A DNA stretch of 64,000 nt from Trinickia violacea (lineage in GTDB: Bacteria; Pseudomonadota; Gammaproteobacteria; Burkholderiales; Burkholderiaceae), in assembly GCF_005280735.1 (NCBI RefSeq), contig NZ_CP040079.1:41351-105350 (forward strand), in the 5' to 3' direction. Position numbers and translations under genes: made by a program. The notes below the pieces were generated by a model that made no database searches, was not told the DNA's origin, and saw nothing but the letters and a program-made list of their open reading frames with translations. Positions 44,336 to 53,387 of the stretch are shown piece by piece (the stretch's first letter is position 1; each line of letters opens with the position of its first letter).

Positions 44336-44907
44336 TGTGTAACCGCTACGCCACCCACATGATCACGTTCACCGGTCGCCGGATCGATGTGCTCGATCCG
44401 CACCCCGAGCAGATCGACATTCGCGACATCGCCCACGCGCTTGCGAACCAGTGCCGCTTTGCGGGTCACACACGCGTGTTCTACAGCGTCGCTGACCACT
44501 CGATCCGGGTGGCGGGGCAGTTGCCGATGCCGCACCGCCTCGGTGGCCTGCTGCACGACGCGACGGAAGCCTATCTAGGCGACGCGATTTCGCCATTAAA
44601 GCGCGTATTGCCCGAGCTCGTCGCGCTCGAGGAGACGTGGTGGACTGCGATTGCGACGCACTTCGCGTTGCCACGGGTCCTACCACCAGCGGTGAAGCTT
44701 GCCGACAGTGTGTTGCTCGCGACCGAGCTGCGTGATCTCACCCAAGCGGCTCATACAACCGCGAAGCAGGATCCGCTGCCGATCGCGCTCGACGAGCCGA
44801 TCGTTCCGCTGACCGCCGATGAGGCGGAAGACGTTTTCTTGCGCTTGTTTGCGTACTACTCAAGGGTACGGACCGACAGCGCACAGCCACAGGAGCTCAC
44901 ACCTTGA
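44332..44907 (+). CDS. HD-domain phosphohydrolase (YfbR-like)
   Basis: This 191-residue protein has an HD-domain metal site: H in SVADHSIRVA, then HD in GGLLHDATEAYLGD, and a later D in KLADSVLLATE. It resembles YfbR-type 5'-nucleotidases and phage or plasmid HD hydrolases, which act on dNMPs or nucleotides. It is wedged between transfer genes with overlapping starts (ATGA before, TTGA after), so it is made together with the VirB proteins. A nucleotide-pool or signalling role during conjugation is possible. Confidence 0.75.
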   Translation: MMCNRYATHMITFTGRRIDVLDPHPEQIDIRDIAHALANQCRFAGHTRVFYSVADHSIRVAGQLPMPHRLGGLLHDATEAYLGDAISPLKRVLPELVALEETWWTAIATHFALPRVLPPAVKLADSVLLATELRDLTQAAHTTAKQDPLPIALDEPIVPLTADEAEDVFLRLFAYYSRVRTDSAQPQELTP

Positions 44908-45218
44908 AAACTTCACTTCTCGGAGCCGCCGCGCTCATGACCGCGCTGGCTTTTTCGCCCGCGCATGCCGATGAGTCAGATCCGTCGGCTTGCGGCGCAG
45001 TGCTGTGTCTCGCGGGCGAATTGCTGGGTAGCAGTGGCGGCGAAAACTGCAGCGAATACGAGTCACAGTATTTCTCGATCGTGCGGTATCACCACGGCCA
45101 CATGGACCTCGGGCCGACTTCGAATGCGCGCATGGCTTTTCTCAACCAGTGCCAGGACGGGGACGACCAGACGAAACATGCCGTCAACGACCGGTACGGC
45201 ACGAGCTGGGGATTGTAG
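44904..45218 (+). CDS. TrbM/KikA-family conjugal transfer protein
   Basis: This 104-residue protein has a signal peptide (ending SPAHA) and the TrbM pattern: SACGAVLCLAGELLG, then NCSEYESQYFSIVRYHHGHM and a late Cys. It starts at TTG, with AGGAG eight bases upstream, overlapping the previous stop. Members (TrbM, KikA, MpfK) are periplasmic accessory factors of conjugation; the conserved cysteines suggest disulfides. Confidence 0.8.
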   Translation: MKTSLLGAAALMTALAFSPAHADESDPSACGAVLCLAGELLGSSGGENCSEYESQYFSIVRYHHGHMDLGPTSNARMAFLNQCQDGDDQTKHAVNDRYGTSWGL

Positions 45219-45427
45219 TGGAGCGCGCACCGTCGCCAGTGCATGACGTCGCTGAACGCGACCGGTGCCGGCGCGCTTTCCTGCACGCGGTGCGGTGTGC
45301 CCGTGCGGGGGATTTCGAGCCAGGCAACGCGCTGATCCGGGGCGTTGCCGTTCGTCACGGCAAATCGGCCGCCGCGATCCAGCTGCGCGAGCTGCAGCGA
45401 TATGTCGACAGTGACTGCGATGCGTGA
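45218..45427 (+). CDS. Small cytosolic protein of unknown function
   Basis: This 69-residue reading from GTG 45218 begins on the last base of the previous stop codon. It continues VAERDRCRRAFLHAVRCARA and ends YVDSDCDA. The tight overlap and continuous frame support it as a gene, but there is no RBS stronger than the coupled translation and no known domain. Confidence 0.45.
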   Translation: MERAPSPVHDVAERDRCRRAFLHAVRCARAGDFEPGNALIRGVAVRHGKSAAAIQLRELQRYVDSDCDA

Positions 45428-45533
45428 ACACGTTCGGGTCCTCGTTAAAACCAACCGTTTCGATGGACGGCGATGTCGCTTTCGCGATCAAGCGACCTTG
45501 CCTTGACTGTGCTGTCAACTGATGGAGGTTTCG

Positions 45534-47177
45534 ATGTTTGAAGATACGGTATTGCGCTTTGCCGACAAGGATCGGCAAAACGACCTCGCCGAACGCGAGC
45601 AGCAACTGGCCGCGCGACAGGCGAGCCTGCAGGCACGGCAGCAAAACCTCGCGTTCCGGCAGGAGTGGATGATGCGCGATCCGCAGGCCGTGCTTGGCGC
45701 GCTCGACGCGGACCGCAAGCTGCGCGAGGAAGAGAAGCGCAGCGACGCACTCGCCAAAGACGTTAAGCAGCGGTTCGGCCTGAAGGATAACGAGCTCATC
45801 GACACAGCGGCGATGCGCGGTGCGCTCGAGCGCGCGCTTGCCGAGAAAGACGTCGAGCAGCAGATGCGCGCCGAACGCATCGCGGACCGGGCGTCGTTAA
45901 TCGATGGCCTGAACCGGCTGTCGATGATCGATGCGGCCAAGACGCGCGAGATCCTCCACGCAAACAGAGAGATCCGGTCGACGCGCGAGTGGACCCGAGA
46001 AGAGCTGGCCACAATGTTCGCGAAAGCCCAGGCGTGGAAGGATGACGACGGCAAGACGCGAAACTATCCCAAGACCCTGGACGGCTGGTCGAAGTCCCTG
46101 GCCGAACGCGAACGCGCGCTCGAGCTCGCGGAGGTCAAGCTCGATGCGCAAGAGCTGACTCTGCGTGCCGCGGTCGAGCGTAAGGTTGCAGCGCTCGAGG
46201 AGCAAAAGCGCCTTCAGGGGGAACAGGCCAGGCAGGCCGAAACGCAAATGCAACCTGAGGTCGCGAAGCAGGCGGAGACGGCAAAGCCAGAGCAGTCCGT
46301 CGAGACTGCCGCGGCGAAAGCCGTGTCGACGGAAGCAGCGAGCGCAAGGGCCGTCGAACCGCCGGCGACGAGCAAGATCCGCGACGCGATCGATACCTCA
46401 CTGGAGACGCTGCGCGATCCGCAGCGCTTCGCTGCGGTGGTCGACGAATACGTGCGCCGCACGGGCGCCAGTGCCGAGGTCGCAAAGAGCACATTCGAGC
46501 AACTGCGCGAAGAAAAAGAACGTGTGGCGGCTTCCGTCGAAGACCGGAACCCAATCAATCAAGCGCGCGACGCATTCTTTGCACGCGGGCCAGACGCGCC
46601 GTCGAACGTGATCGAACTCAACGCGCCGCAACGTCAGCCTGCAGTGGAAGGCACGTCTGAACCGACGAAGCAGGCGCAACTGGGGGGAGGGAAGACGGAA
46701 CTGGCCGCGCAGACGCCGGCCGACGGCCAGAGCAGCGCGCAATCCACACCGACCCAATCGCTCGGCCGCAACCGCAGCCGTGACGCGGGTTTAACTGCCG
46801 ATTTGTTTGCCGACGGAAAGGCAAACGAACAGGCTCCGGCAGACGGTCGCGGCGCCATCGATGGCTTCAAGGTCAAGTCGGGCCGCGCACGTGGGCGTGA
46901 CGCAAGCGCGGCGTCGGGTGCTCCCGCTGAGAAGACGGCAGATCGTGACGTGGAGCGCGTACCGGCGACGCAGCTTGCCGAGCGCATGGAATCGACGTCA
47001 CGCCGGCGGTTCTCGGAGCTCAGTCCTGAAGAGAAACAGGAGCGCCGTGCGCAGTTCATGGGCAATGTCCGTGAGCGCGCGGGCTTTTCGCGCGATGGCA
47101 CGGAGCCGGTCAGCGAACGCGCGAAGGAGGCGATGAACCGGGGAAAGGAGCGCGCCGGCCGCGCTCTGGGAGCGTGA
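45534..47177 (+). CDS. Coiled-coil protein of the transfer region
   Basis: This 547-residue protein has extended heptad-rich segments: residues 15-45 (AEREQQLAARQASLQARQQN) and 175-230 (LAERERALELAEVKLDAQEL). The charged, low-complexity C-terminal half is probably disordered. There are no membrane segments. It lies just before the coupling protein and may be a cytosolic accessory of the relaxosome or coupling complex. The start at 45534 has GGAGG five bases upstream. Confidence 0.6.
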   Translation: MFEDTVLRFADKDRQNDLAEREQQLAARQASLQARQQNLAFRQEWMMRDPQAVLGALDADRKLREEEKRSDALAKDVKQRFGLKDNELIDTAAMRGALERALAEKDVEQQMRAERIADRASLIDGLNRLSMIDAAKTREILHANREIRSTREWTREELATMFAKAQAWKDDDGKTRNYPKTLDGWSKSLAERERALELAEVKLDAQELTLRAAVERKVAALEEQKRLQGEQARQAETQMQPEVAKQAETAKPEQSVETAAAKAVSTEAASARAVEPPATSKIRDAIDTSLETLRDPQRFAAVVDEYVRRTGASAEVAKSTFEQLREEKERVAASVEDRNPINQARDAFFARGPDAPSNVIELNAPQRQPAVEGTSEPTKQAQLGGGKTELAAQTPADGQSSAQSTPTQSLGRNRSRDAGLTADLFADGKANEQAPADGRGAIDGFKVKSGRARGRDASAASGAPAEKTADRDVERVPATQLAERMESTSRRRFSELSPEEKQERRAQFMGNVRERAGFSRDGTEPVSERAKEAMNRGKERAGRALGA

Positions 47178-47180
47178 CAC

Positions 47181-48779
47181 ATGCAGAAACATGAGATTCG
47201 CTTGCTGAAGGGCCTGGCCATCATGGTCGGGCTGCTGGCAGGCCTCATGCTCTCGTTCGCCATGGCCGGCTTTCCTCCGCTGCCGTTCCCGGCAGGCTTC
47301 GTGCACGGTGCAGCGGCCGCTGCGCACGAGCCCTTGATGCTGTGGGGCATTTTCCCGGGCGCGCTCCTCGCGTGGGGGCTCGCCTGGTTGTGCCAAGAGT
47401 ATCTGTTCAATGGGTTCGAGGGCTATCGATACGACCGCTTCATTCGCGGTGTGCGGATGGAGAACTGGCACCAGCTCAACAGTCGAATCCAGGCGTACAA
47501 CCGCAAATACCGCAAGCGGGCGGCCAAGCAGGGCGATGCGCCGCGCCCGCCAGTCGCCGTATGCCGCCTCGAGATGCCGACCGATCTCGAGACGCAGAAC
47601 CTGCTGGTGTTCGGCACCATCGGTTCTGGCAAGAGCCAGGCTATCAACGGCCTGGTCGCCTCGGCACTTGCACGTGATGACCGCATGGTCGTCGTCGACC
47701 CAAACGGCTCGCTGGTGTCGCGCTTCTATCTGCCCGGTGACGTGATCCTCAACCCATACGACCGCCGCTGCGTGGGCTGGTCGCTCTTTAACGAGGCGCG
47801 CGACGGGTTTGACTTTGATCGCGTCGCGCAGTCGGCCATCCCACCGCAGATGACGGAAAGCGCCGAGGAGTGGGCGGGTTATGGGCGTATGGTGCTCGCC
47901 GACACCATGAAGGAACTCGATCGCGACGATATGCAGGACATGCACACGCTCGTCGACCTGCTGGTGCGCGAGCAGCGGTTGATCCTGCAGAGGTACCTCG
48001 AGACAACCGATTCGGTCGGCTTCTTTGCCCAGGACGCGGATAGGGCTACCGCCAGCGTCATCTTCACGTTGAACAAGTACATCCGTCCGCTGCGGCAGAT
48101 CCCGGAAGGGGACTTTTCCATCCGCAAGTGGATTGCCGACAAGGACGGCGGAAACATCTGGATCACCTGGCGGGAAGACCAGCGCACTGCGCTCGCGCCG
48201 CTCATTCCGGTATGGATCGACCTGGTGTTCGCAATGATCCTATCGGAGGCACCCTCCTTCGACCGGCGACTGTGGGTGTTCATGGACGAGCTCGCGTCGC
48301 TCGGCCGCCTCTACAGCTTCGAGCCAGCCGTCTCGAAGGGGCGCAAGCACGGCCTGTGCGTGGTGGGAGGCCTGCAGGACCGCGTCCAGCTCGACCAGCA
48401 GCTCGGCGAGATGGCGGCCAAGGTTGCGCTCGCGTGCTTCCGAAACTACCTGGTGCTCGGTGGCGCAAATGCGGCGACCACGCGCTACGTTTCCGAGATG
48501 CTGGGCCAGCACGAGGTCGAGCGGCATCCGCTGGGTGTGCAGGGCAATTGGAAGATCAACCACCGCGAGCGGAGGCACGAGTCGGAAGCGATCGTGATGC
48601 CGACCGAAATCGCCAACCTGCGCAATCTGCAGGGGTATCTCAAGTATGGCCAGGACTGGCCGCTCTCAAAACTCCGTTTCAAGGTCCGCGATTATCCCGT
48701 GCGGCACGCGCCATTTATCGGCGCGGTGGACACCGCACGGCAGCCGTTCTGGCCAACAAGAGGAGGCGCACGTGTCTGA
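47181..48779 (+). CDS. Type IV coupling protein (VirD4/TraD family)
   Basis: This 532-residue protein has two N-terminal membrane helices and an AAA-like ATPase domain with Walker A GTIGSGKSQ and Walker B LWVFMDELASLG. The later GGLQDRVQLDQQLG and KVALACFRNYLVLG regions match TraD/TraG coupling proteins. It brings the TraA-DNA complex to the VirB channel. It lacks a long C-terminal extension. It follows the coiled-coil protein by 3 bp. Confidence 0.88.
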   Translation: MQKHEIRLLKGLAIMVGLLAGLMLSFAMAGFPPLPFPAGFVHGAAAAAHEPLMLWGIFPGALLAWGLAWLCQEYLFNGFEGYRYDRFIRGVRMENWHQLNSRIQAYNRKYRKRAAKQGDAPRPPVAVCRLEMPTDLETQNLLVFGTIGSGKSQAINGLVASALARDDRMVVVDPNGSLVSRFYLPGDVILNPYDRRCVGWSLFNEARDGFDFDRVAQSAIPPQMTESAEEWAGYGRMVLADTMKELDRDDMQDMHTLVDLLVREQRLILQRYLETTDSVGFFAQDADRATASVIFTLNKYIRPLRQIPEGDFSIRKWIADKDGGNIWITWREDQRTALAPLIPVWIDLVFAMILSEAPSFDRRLWVFMDELASLGRLYSFEPAVSKGRKHGLCVVGGLQDRVQLDQQLGEMAAKVALACFRNYLVLGGANAATTRYVSEMLGQHEVERHPLGVQGNWKINHRERRHESEAIVMPTEIANLRNLQGYLKYGQDWPLSKLRFKVRDYPVRHAPFIGAVDTARQPFWPTRGGARV

Positions 48780-50022
48780 ATTCCGCTTTGATGATGTGAT
48801 CGTCGCGCACGATGCCGGCGATCTGCAGGACTATCTGCGCGGCGCGCACCACGGCCCGAATCGGCCCCTGTGCCTTTGCGTGCCACAGGGCGTGCCGATG
48901 TATGTGGCGCGCCTCGCCGACCGGTATCTGATCAAGCGCATGCCCGACACCGGGCACCAGCACTCACCTGACTGTGCGTCCTATGAGCCCCCTGCTGAGC
49001 TGTCCGGGTTGGGAGAAGTCAAAGGTGAGGCAATACGGGAGAACGTCGAAGACGGCACCACCACGTTACGGTTGGATTTCAGCCTGTCGAAGACGGGCGG
49101 CAAGGCGCCGCCCGAGACACAGCAATCAAAATCGCCCGACACGGTCCGCAGTGACGGCGCAAAGCTCACGTTGCGCGGCACGCTGCACTACCTGTGGGAG
49201 GAAGCGGGCCTGAACCGTTGGGTGCCCGCGATGGCGGGCAAGCGTAGCTGGGCTGTGGTGCGCCGCGCGCTAACGAACGCCGCGCACGGCAAGGTGACGA
49301 AGAACACATCGCTAGCCGACCTGCTGTACGTACCAGAGCCATTCACGCTCGATGAGGCGAGCGCGCTTACGCAGCGTCGCATTGCCCGCCTCGGGCATCT
49401 CACAGTGCAGTCGCGCGTGCGCAAGCTGATGATGGTCGTGGCTGAAGCGAAGGAAATCACGACTTCGCGCTACGGCTTCAAGCTCGTCGCCAAGCACCTG
49501 TCGGATTTCCCGTTCATGCTCAATGAGGAGCTGCACACGAAGCTGCAAAAGGCTTTCGTGCGCGAGCTCGCATTGTGGGACAGCATCGAGGACAGCCACT
49601 TGGTGTTTCTGGCGACCTTCGGTCTGTCCGCGGCGGGCGTCGCGAATATCGAGGCGATGACAGTGATGGTCACGACGCGCAACTGGATCCCATTCGAGCA
49701 CACGCTCGACAAGGCGCTGATCGACGACCTGACGAATGGCGACCGACGCTTCGTAAAGGGCCTTCGCTACAACCTGTCCAGCAAAAAGCCGCTCGCTTGC
49801 GCCGTGCTCTCGGACGTGCGGCCACAGCCAGTCGCGCTGTACGTCTTGCCGCCCGACACTGAGCCGGAGTACGACGCAGCGCTGCAGCAACTCGTCAACG
49901 AGAGCGCGATGACGTCCTGGGTCTGGCGTACGACAGACACGATGCCCGCGTTGCCTCCGACGTCGTCGGTCTCGAGCGCGGGCCGCACGCTGCCGGCGCC
50001 GGTGGAGACCTCCGCATGGTAG
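48772..50022 (+). CDS. DUF1173-family protein
   Basis: This 416-residue protein is read from GTG 48772 with AGGAGG seven bases upstream. The N-terminal part has several Cys/His residues (LCLCVP and GHQHSPDCASY), a possible zinc site. DUF1173 proteins are repeatedly encoded next to coupling proteins in conjugative elements, but their function is unknown. The gene overlaps the coupling protein by 8 bp and is the last of the transfer operon. Confidence 0.75.
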   Translation: MSEFRFDDVIVAHDAGDLQDYLRGAHHGPNRPLCLCVPQGVPMYVARLADRYLIKRMPDTGHQHSPDCASYEPPAELSGLGEVKGEAIRENVEDGTTTLRLDFSLSKTGGKAPPETQQSKSPDTVRSDGAKLTLRGTLHYLWEEAGLNRWVPAMAGKRSWAVVRRALTNAAHGKVTKNTSLADLLYVPEPFTLDEASALTQRRIARLGHLTVQSRVRKLMMVVAEAKEITTSRYGFKLVAKHLSDFPFMLNEELHTKLQKAFVRELALWDSIEDSHLVFLATFGLSAAGVANIEAMTVMVTTRNWIPFEHTLDKALIDDLTNGDRRFVKGLRYNLSSKKPLACAVLSDVRPQPVALYVLPPDTEPEYDAALQQLVNESAMTSWVWRTTDTMPALPPTSSVSSAGRTLPAPVETSAW

Positions 50023-50024
50023 GC

Positions 50025-50058
50025 AAAAAAAAGCCCTCGCGCGAGAAACGGCGAGGGC
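50025..50058 (-). terminator. Intrinsic terminator on the minus strand
   Basis: Arms GCCCTCGC (50033-50040) and GCGAGGGC (50051-50058) are followed, reading the minus strand, by eight T residues (complement of A at 50025-50032). No protein gene reads toward it from the right within reach, so it ends a short RNA. Confidence 0.75.
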
Positions 50059-50112
50059 GGTGATGAAAGGCCTTGAATAGCACCTGCCAGTGCCAACAGA
50101 CCGGGAATCGAA
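50025..50112 (-). ncRNA. Candidate antisense RNA controlling rep
   Basis: A consensus promoter (50119-50147) and an intrinsic terminator (50025-50058) define a transcript of about 88 nt with no open frame of note. It runs opposite to the rep mRNA and covers the leader upstream of the leader peptide and rep gene. That is the layout of CopA/Inc RNAs of IncFII- and IncB-type plasmids, which block translation of a leader peptide needed for rep expression. Existence and pairing are inferred. Confidence 0.65.
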
Positions 50113-50118
50113 GATTTC

Positions 50119-50147
50119 TTTATAGCTTCGTTTTCCTAAGCTGTCAA
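50119..50147 (-). promoter_or_regulatory. Consensus sigma-70 promoter, minus strand
   Basis: Reading the minus strand: TTGACA (complement of 50142-50147), a 17-base spacer, then TATAAA (complement of 50119-50124). It is a near-perfect match to the housekeeping consensus and the strongest promoter I can see in the window, pointing away from rep. Confidence 0.75.
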
Positions 50148-50171
50148 TAACTCCTACAAAACGGAATCGAA

Positions 50172-50249
50172 ATGAACGACAACCACAAAAATCTCGCGCC
50201 GCAAGACGGCATACCCTCTCAGGCCCACGATCCGCGCTCGACGGTCTGA
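50172..50249 (+). CDS. Leader peptide upstream of rep
   Basis: This 25-residue open frame starts MNDNHKNLAPQDGI and stops at a TGA whose TGAGG serves as the probable ribosome-binding site for rep at 50258. Such stop/SD overlap gives translational coupling, as in the tap/repA pair of IncFII plasmids. The peptide itself probably does nothing. Confidence 0.6.
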   Translation: MNDNHKNLAPQDGIPSQAHDPRSTV

Positions 50250-50257
50250 GGCCGCGC

Positions 50258-51082
50258 TTGACTCTGGATCCGTTCGGCCACGGCAACGGGCACGCGGCGT
50301 CGATGCACGCACGCGAGGCGGGCCCGCGCATGTCCTCGGCCGGACCGGCGCCGTCGCGATCTAGTGCGGGCCCGGCTGGGTTGCCGCGTGTTGACGGTTT
50401 TGCGACATGGCTGGACACATTCGCCGAGCTGATCAAGTCGAGCGGCAGCGGCAAGCGGCTGCCGCTCATTCTCCAGGACCTGGCCGACCGCGTGCTCGGC
50501 TTTTACGAGCGACCGACCGAACTCTTCCGCACACTCGCGCAGATCAATAGCAATCGACAGATGCGCAGTGAACGGCGTTGCGCCGTGCTTGCGGTCATGC
50601 TTTGCCTCATCCATCACCTCGACGTCGTCACCTTAAAGGTCGGCATTCCGACAGCAAACGGCTTCGTTTATCACCTGACGATGAAGCGAATCGCCGATCG
50701 CACAGGCCTCACGCTCCGTCGCGTCTACCGGGCCATGTCCGACCTGCGGCGTGCGGGCCTGGTCACGGTCACCCGCCAGTTCCGACGGCGCGAAAATGGT
50801 TCGACGCTGAACTTGCCGGCCGTGCGCACCGTCTCGCGTTTGTTTTTCGATGTGCTCGGCCTGGGTGAAGCATATGATCGCGAGCGTCGTCGCTCGCACC
50901 AGCGCCAGCAGCAGAAGCATGCCGAATATCATAAGCAGGCGCGGCCGACCCGGCGTGACCAAGCGCGCTGGAAGCTCGAGCTCGCGCGCACGCTGGCGGG
51001 TGTCTCGGCGCGTAGCGCAGGGCAGCACGACAAGACGTCGGCGGACCCGCCCGACGCAGCAGGGTTCACGCCTCGCGAATAG
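50258..51082 (+). CDS. Plasmid replication initiator (Rep)
   Basis: This 274-residue protein has a winged-helix region: LTMKRIADRTGLTLRRVYRA, then LRRAGLVTVTRQFRRRENG. A basic, helical C terminus (RERRRSHQRQQQKHAEYHKQ) resembles the arrangement of IncFII-type RepA initiators. The start is TTG 50258 with GAGG six bases upstream, the only in-frame initiation codon close to an RBS; ATG 50303 is the alternative. Downstream lies an origin-like region with a DnaA box. The weak start plus coupling and antisense RNA fit tight copy-number control. Confidence 0.75.
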   Translation: MTLDPFGHGNGHAASMHAREAGPRMSSAGPAPSRSSAGPAGLPRVDGFATWLDTFAELIKSSGSGKRLPLILQDLADRVLGFYERPTELFRTLAQINSNRQMRSERRCAVLAVMLCLIHHLDVVTLKVGIPTANGFVYHLTMKRIADRTGLTLRRVYRAMSDLRRAGLVTVTRQFRRRENGSTLNLPAVRTVSRLFFDVLGLGEAYDRERRRSHQRQQQKHAEYHKQARPTRRDQARWKLELARTLAGVSARSAGQHDKTSADPPDAAGFTPRE

Positions 51083-51742
51083 CGCGGCTACCAAAGTCCC
51101 CACGTTTTGCGAGCTTCGCCTGAATGCGCAACGTTCGCGCTTGTCCGTATTTGTCTCGATTCCCTAAAAAGACCCGCGCTCACCGCTTGGCTGACGTACT
51201 CCGCGTATTTCAGCGGTCGATGACCATCGAAGGCGACCTTCAGCGACGAAATTGCGGCTTAAAAGCCATTATCTCGTTATCCTTATTTGTCATGTGACCC
51301 GCGGCTTATCTGTCAGGCTTTCTTTCAGCGTCTTTTTCAAGAAGACTAGCCCTGTGGATAAGTCGGAGAGTTGGAACTCCAGCCCCCTGCGCCTGCGGCG
51401 CCGGGGGAGTCATCGCGCCCCTTGGGCGCTGGACGTCCCCGGTCGTGGGGCACGCAGGCCTACTGCGGCGGGCACTAAGCGGCTACGGCGGCCTTCGGCC
51501 ACCGCACCCGCGAGTGCGCGATAAAAGATTTTCGGGCGCGTCAAAGCCGCACCCGAAAATCAACGCGCGCTTGTGAGCGCCTTCGCCGTCACGCGTCAAC
51601 GAAGCACCAACGCCGAATGGTCTGCAGGATGACGCCTATAGGAGCAGGATCTTAGCCCACCACAACTTGACAAATGTTCACTTTCAGACCGTGGGTGCGG
51701 CGTAACGTAAGTCGCAGGTTGGTGAAGTGAAGAGAGGATGGA
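51083..51742. other. Origin-of-replication region (oriV candidate)
   Basis: There is no supportable gene in 660 bp. A perfect DnaA box, TGTGGATAA (51353-51361, complement of TTATCCACA), follows an AT-rich segment with TTATC repeats (51265-51310). A GC-rich imperfect stem ACTCC...GGGGGAGT (51376-51410) and further GC-rich inverted stretches lie beyond. This order downstream of rep matches theta origins of RepA-type plasmids. Initiator-binding repeats were not identified with confidence. Confidence 0.6.
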
Positions 51743-52045
51743 ATGTTGGAACCTAAGCGGTTCTATCGCTATCGCGGCTTCGAGATTGGTCTCCAGGCGC
51801 AACGGCTTACGAAATCCGCTCACCATCTGCAACCCTACGATGCCGTGGGTTACCGGTGCATGGTACGCATTCGAAAACTTGACTCTGTGCTGCGGCTGGA
51901 TTCGTTTTCGCTCGACGCTGGCGGCAAGCCGTTTGACAACGAATTCGAGGCGATCCTTCACGGATGCGCCGCGGCTGAACGGCGCATCAACGTCCATCTG
52001 GCGATGGTTGCTCGCGAGCCGCATTTGGCCGACGTGCTTTGCTGA
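51743..52045 (+). CDS. Small conserved-type protein of unknown function
   Basis: This 100-residue protein begins MLEPKRFYRYRGFEIGLQAQ, with GAGAGGATGGA just upstream as a good RBS. Tyr/Arg-rich beta strands followed by a helix (NEFEAILHGCAAAERRINVH) resemble small Burkholderia proteins of unknown function. The overlapping frame from 51738 is rejected as out-of-frame noise. Confidence 0.55.
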   Translation: MLEPKRFYRYRGFEIGLQAQRLTKSAHHLQPYDAVGYRCMVRIRKLDSVLRLDSFSLDAGGKPFDNEFEAILHGCAAAERRINVHLAMVAREPHLADVLC

Positions 52046-52352
52046 ATCCGCGTGAAATTACCACAAAAGCAGCTGTCAGAAGGTGTTGGTGAGTAGAGGT
52101 GCCATCAGCACTATGAGGTTCGCGTGCTGCGCCGTGACATTCGTTGACAGTCTCTATTCTGCCCTTCAAAGAAAATTCCTCATATCAAGGTCTATATCCA
52201 AGCAACATGAGGATGTCTATGTACCGCCTGGTGCTCCGACTCGCTGCGCGATGCTCGTTAACAACGTGTTCGCAGGCACGCCAATCGGCAAGCTCGCCGG
52301 GTTCAGCACGTGTCCCGCTGGGCTTTCAGATGACCGTGCAGTTCTGAATTTC

Positions 52353-53387
52353 ATGGAACACGACGCCCCCATCAGACGGAAGCGACTGTCAGCGGACGAG
52401 GCATTCAAGCGTCTCGCTGATGAGGCGGCCGGACGAGGCATGACGCTGCTCTCGCCGCATTGGCAAGGGTCGCGCCACGAGTATTTGTTCCGTTGTATGC
52501 ACGGTCACGAGTTCGGCCGCAAAGCAACGATCATGCTGCGCGGCACGGCCACCTGTCTGGAATGCGTGCGGGACGGAGTTCAGCGACGTTTCCTCAGTAC
52601 GATCGAGCAACAGGGCTTTGTCAATCTGGAGCCGGAGTTTTTGGGGCTCACGGTTCGGCATCGCCTTACTTGCAGGCTGGGGCACGAGTGGGCAACCGAG
52701 GCCCGGAAAATCGTTGAGGGCACCGGCTGCCCGACATGCGTTGCGCTGCAGTCGTCGATGCGGCAGGGCTTTCCGGATGGGCTCGAACGTCTGTATGCAG
52801 TGGCGGCAGCACAAGGCGGGAAATGCCTGGCAGATACGTATCAGGGGATGAAGGCGCGCTACCTGTGGGAGTGCGCCAACCGGCATCGATGGCGAGCCAC
52901 CGGAGGCAAGGTGACAAACGGGGGCTGGTGTCGCATGTGCTTTGCCCGACGCAACGGCGACGCGAGTCGCTGCCCCGACGGGCTTGCACGCCTGAAGGCT
53001 GTAGCTGCCGCGCACGATGGACAGTGTTTGGACGACGTCTATATAGGTCGTGCCTCGAAGTACCGGTTCCGCTGCGCAAACGGACACGAATGGACGACCT
53101 ACGGCCACCTTGTACTTGCCGGCACATGGTGCAGGCTCTGTGCGAATCGGCGGCGTATGCCCACGATCGAGCGGATGCAACAGATCGCGCAGGGGCGGGG
53201 CGGCCGGTGCCTAAGCGAAGAATACCTTGGTAACAAGATCAAGCTAACTTGGGAATGCAGTCGTGGACACGTCTGGCGGTCGGCGCCGAATACGGTCGCC
53301 AATTGCGGCGCGTGGTGTCCAAGCTGCGCAAGGCTGCGCCTCACTTTCGACCCGTTAAAGCGAAAGCGCTACGATGTTGATGGATAG
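52353..53387 (+). CDS. Protein of five tandem treble-clef zinc units
   Basis: This 344-residue protein is built almost entirely of five repeats of about 60 residues. Each has the pattern (hydrophobic)-C-x2-GHEW (or GHEF, RHRW, GHVW) ... WC-x2-C; examples are RLGHEWATEARKIVEGTGCP and CANGHEWTTYGHLVLAGTWC. This is the probable zinc-ribbon/treble-clef motif often fused to Vsr-like restriction nucleases, but no nuclease domain is present here. The start at 52353 is the first ATG next to the repeats; the frame is open from 52083 and the true start could be earlier. It may bind DNA or RNA. Confidence 0.6.
   Translation: MEHDAPIRRKRLSADEAFKRLADEAAGRGMTLLSPHWQGSRHEYLFRCMHGHEFGRKATIMLRGTATCLECVRDGVQRRFLSTIEQQGFVNLEPEFLGLTVRHRLTCRLGHEWATEARKIVEGTGCPTCVALQSSMRQGFPDGLERLYAVAAAQGGKCLADTYQGMKARYLWECANRHRWRATGGKVTNGGWCRMCFARRNGDASRCPDGLARLKAVAAAHDGQCLDDVYIGRASKYRFRCANGHEWTTYGHLVLAGTWCRLCANRRRMPTIERMQQIAQGRGGRCLSEEYLGNKIKLTWECSRGHVWRSAPNTVANCGAWCPSCARLRLTFDPLKRKRYDVDG

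Noticed and set aside
51738..52055. 105-codon frame overlapping the 100-residue gene
   Set aside because: The other frame starting at 51743 has the better RBS and a protein-like composition.
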